A stretch of 64,000 bases of DNA, taken from Mucilaginibacter gossypiicola (GTDB taxonomy: Bacteria; Bacteroidota; Bacteroidia; Sphingobacteriales; Sphingobacteriaceae). The position numbers and the translations under genes are program-made. The notes beneath the pieces are model-generated. The model saw only the letters and a program-made list of their open reading frames with translations. It ran no database searches and had not been told where the DNA came from. Location of the stretch: NCBI RefSeq assembly GCF_900110105.1, contig NZ_FOCL01000001.1:124001-188000 (forward strand), read 5' to 3'. Position 1 is the first letter of the stretch. Every line of letters starts with the position of its first letter. Below, in pieces: positions 63,801 to 64,000 of this stretch.

Positions 63801-64000
63801 TTTCTTTTGGCTACAAAAATTTCGATATCAGCGCATTCTTCCAGGGATCGGCACGCTCATCTTTTGTTATTAATTCAGCAGATATTTCTCCTTTTTACCT
63901 GGTTAACGGTTTACAGCCTAACCTCCTTAATACTGGTAACCAAAGCGGGCTTTTAAGCACAATAGCTAACGACCACTGGTCGGAAGATAATCGTAACCCC
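60803..64000 (+). CDS. susC: STN-domain SusC-family TonB-dependent receptor, 3' end outside the window
   Basis: Frame open from ATG 60803 to the last base (1066 codons) with no stop, so the C-terminal end is missing. Signal peptide (LILPFIFLLLVIRYGVVQAQ), STN domain (about 37-110, ISLAEVFKSIKKQTGLTVFYS), CarboxypepD_reg-like domain (about 130-215, VQGVVSDDKGLTLPGVSVK), a TonB-box-like EEVAVVAYGTQKK, plug (YGARGANGVILVTTKRG) and barrel with an MNGDGKISSSD segment near 971-981. The STN domain binds FecR, so this receptor senses its substrate and activates its own ECF sigma factor. A susD gene is expected just beyond the window. Confidence 0.93.
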   Translation, partial: MDRILFNRRLILPFIFLLLVIRYGVVQAQTTGPITLKKANISLAEVFKSIKKQTGLTVFYSNNLLNDKELVTVDFKSAELKEVFGVLLKGKNLNYVLRDQLIVIEKSEPAPVVAPSKKEPSGAVIPKRVQGVVSDDKGLTLPGVSVKVKGTMNGTQSDVDGKYTLTLKEGGSSIIVFSFVGSKSQEFDLANYSPSATGVYKINVQMGADKNALEEVAVVAYGTQKKTSLVSSITTVNPKQLKGPSSNLTTMLAGVVPGMISYQRSGEPGADNAQFFIRGVGTFGAGKVDPLILIDGIESSTTDLARLQPDDISGFSVLKDATASSLYGARGANGVILVTTKRGDVGAVKFNIRGENSTSSNIKNIDLADNITYMTLANEAVLTRNPLGILPYSQNKIDHTANGDDPLLYPSNNWIKQLIKTKTNNQRYNMNASGGSEKAKYYLAMTYNIDNGNLAENSLNNFSNNIKLQSYSILSNTTLNLTKTTEAVVSLKGQFDSYHGPINGGGYTFLNALWSNPVAFPAIYPGNLLPYASHPLFGNALIPGGGLYMNPYAQSLSGYQTSNTSTLTAQLNLSQKLDFITQGLSSRVMAYTTRYSYFTVSRQYSPYYYQSNVVNGQFNGLTLLNSGAAGSVGPTPTEYLTYSPGGSVSNSTTYIEAAVNYNRTFGQKHAVSGLLIGTMRNYLTANAPTLQLSLPSRNQGVSGRFTYGYDNRYLVEFNFGYNGSERFASNHRFGFFPSVGAGWVVSNEKFFEPLLSTIDNLKFRFTYGLVGNDQIGSSNDRFFYLSDVNLNNGSYGQFGTNYTYSRPGIVTNRYENQNITWEQSRQTNIGMDLTVAKNFTLTVDAYQQKRDNILMVRSTIPTSMGLQANISSNAGKSSSRGIDIAMDYKKSFSNSFWVQSRGTLTYSKSKLLKNEEPVYGDDLKYLSKVGNSLSQIYGLVAERLFIDDKDVANSPVQSFGDYKAGDIKYRDMNGDGKISSSDVVPIGYPIVPEIIYGFGFSFGYKNFDISAFFQGSARSSFVINSADISPFYLVNGLQPNLLNTGNQSGLLSTIANDHWSEDNRNP

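Overview
The window looks like chromosome of a Bacteroidota species, most likely Sphingobacteriaceae and close to Mucilaginibacter or Pedobacter. The reasons are two SusC-type TonB-dependent transporters and one SusD, an ECF sigma/FecR pair, DUF2851, DUF3823 and DUF5916 proteins, many PAS histidine kinases, moderate GC, few strong Shine-Dalgarno sites, and -7 boxes of the Bacteroidota form TAnnTTTG. I see no rRNA, tRNA, CRISPR array, phage or insertion sequence. The genus is inference.

Layout. 1-9.4 kb: the 3' part of a GH1 beta-glucosidase, two tandem TPR histidine kinases, a glutaryl-CoA-dehydrogenase-like gene, folB, glcD and a thioesterase. 9.4-17 kb: an Hsp20 gene, a radical-SAM/DNA-metabolism gene pair, a PIN-PhoH ATPase preceded by a probable structured RNA of about 330 nt, and small metabolic genes. 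17-29 kb is a signalling and stress region: a DUF2383-type protein, a single-domain response regulator, a multi-PAS kinase, a kaiC-kaiB-kaiB-kinase operon, an enoyl-CoA hydratase, and a PAS protein with a kinase-like helical domain but no ATPase domain. A tandem pair of RNA-like hairpin elements lies between the response regulator and the DUF2383 gene. 29-39 kb is mostly housekeeping: a membrane MutS-like ATPase, cbpA/cbpM, GNAT, HAD, PspC, DUF2851, an MFS transporter and an M20 deacylase.

39.3-48.7 kb is a polysaccharide utilisation locus on the minus strand, in transcription order susC, susD, a DUF3823 lipoprotein, a tandem-domain lipoprotein, GH43 and a GH71/99-like hydrolase. It is followed by a DUF5916 barrel protein, an HAD-IIB hydrolase, an MFS transporter, a sensor kinase and a GH110-like alpha-galactosidase candidate. 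58.8-64 kb holds an ECF sigma factor, a FecR anti-sigma factor and an STN-domain SusC that runs off the window. This is a classic trans-envelope signalling module, and two matching promoter-like sites precede fecR and susC.

The observations I would follow first are the tetraloop-rich RNA upstream of phoH (12316-12650), the tandem hairpin elements at 17887-18062, the duplicated ECF-type promoter motif at 59382 and 60744, the kai operon with two KaiB proteins, and the 39-bp palindrome at 5491-5529 carrying two outward-facing -7 boxes.
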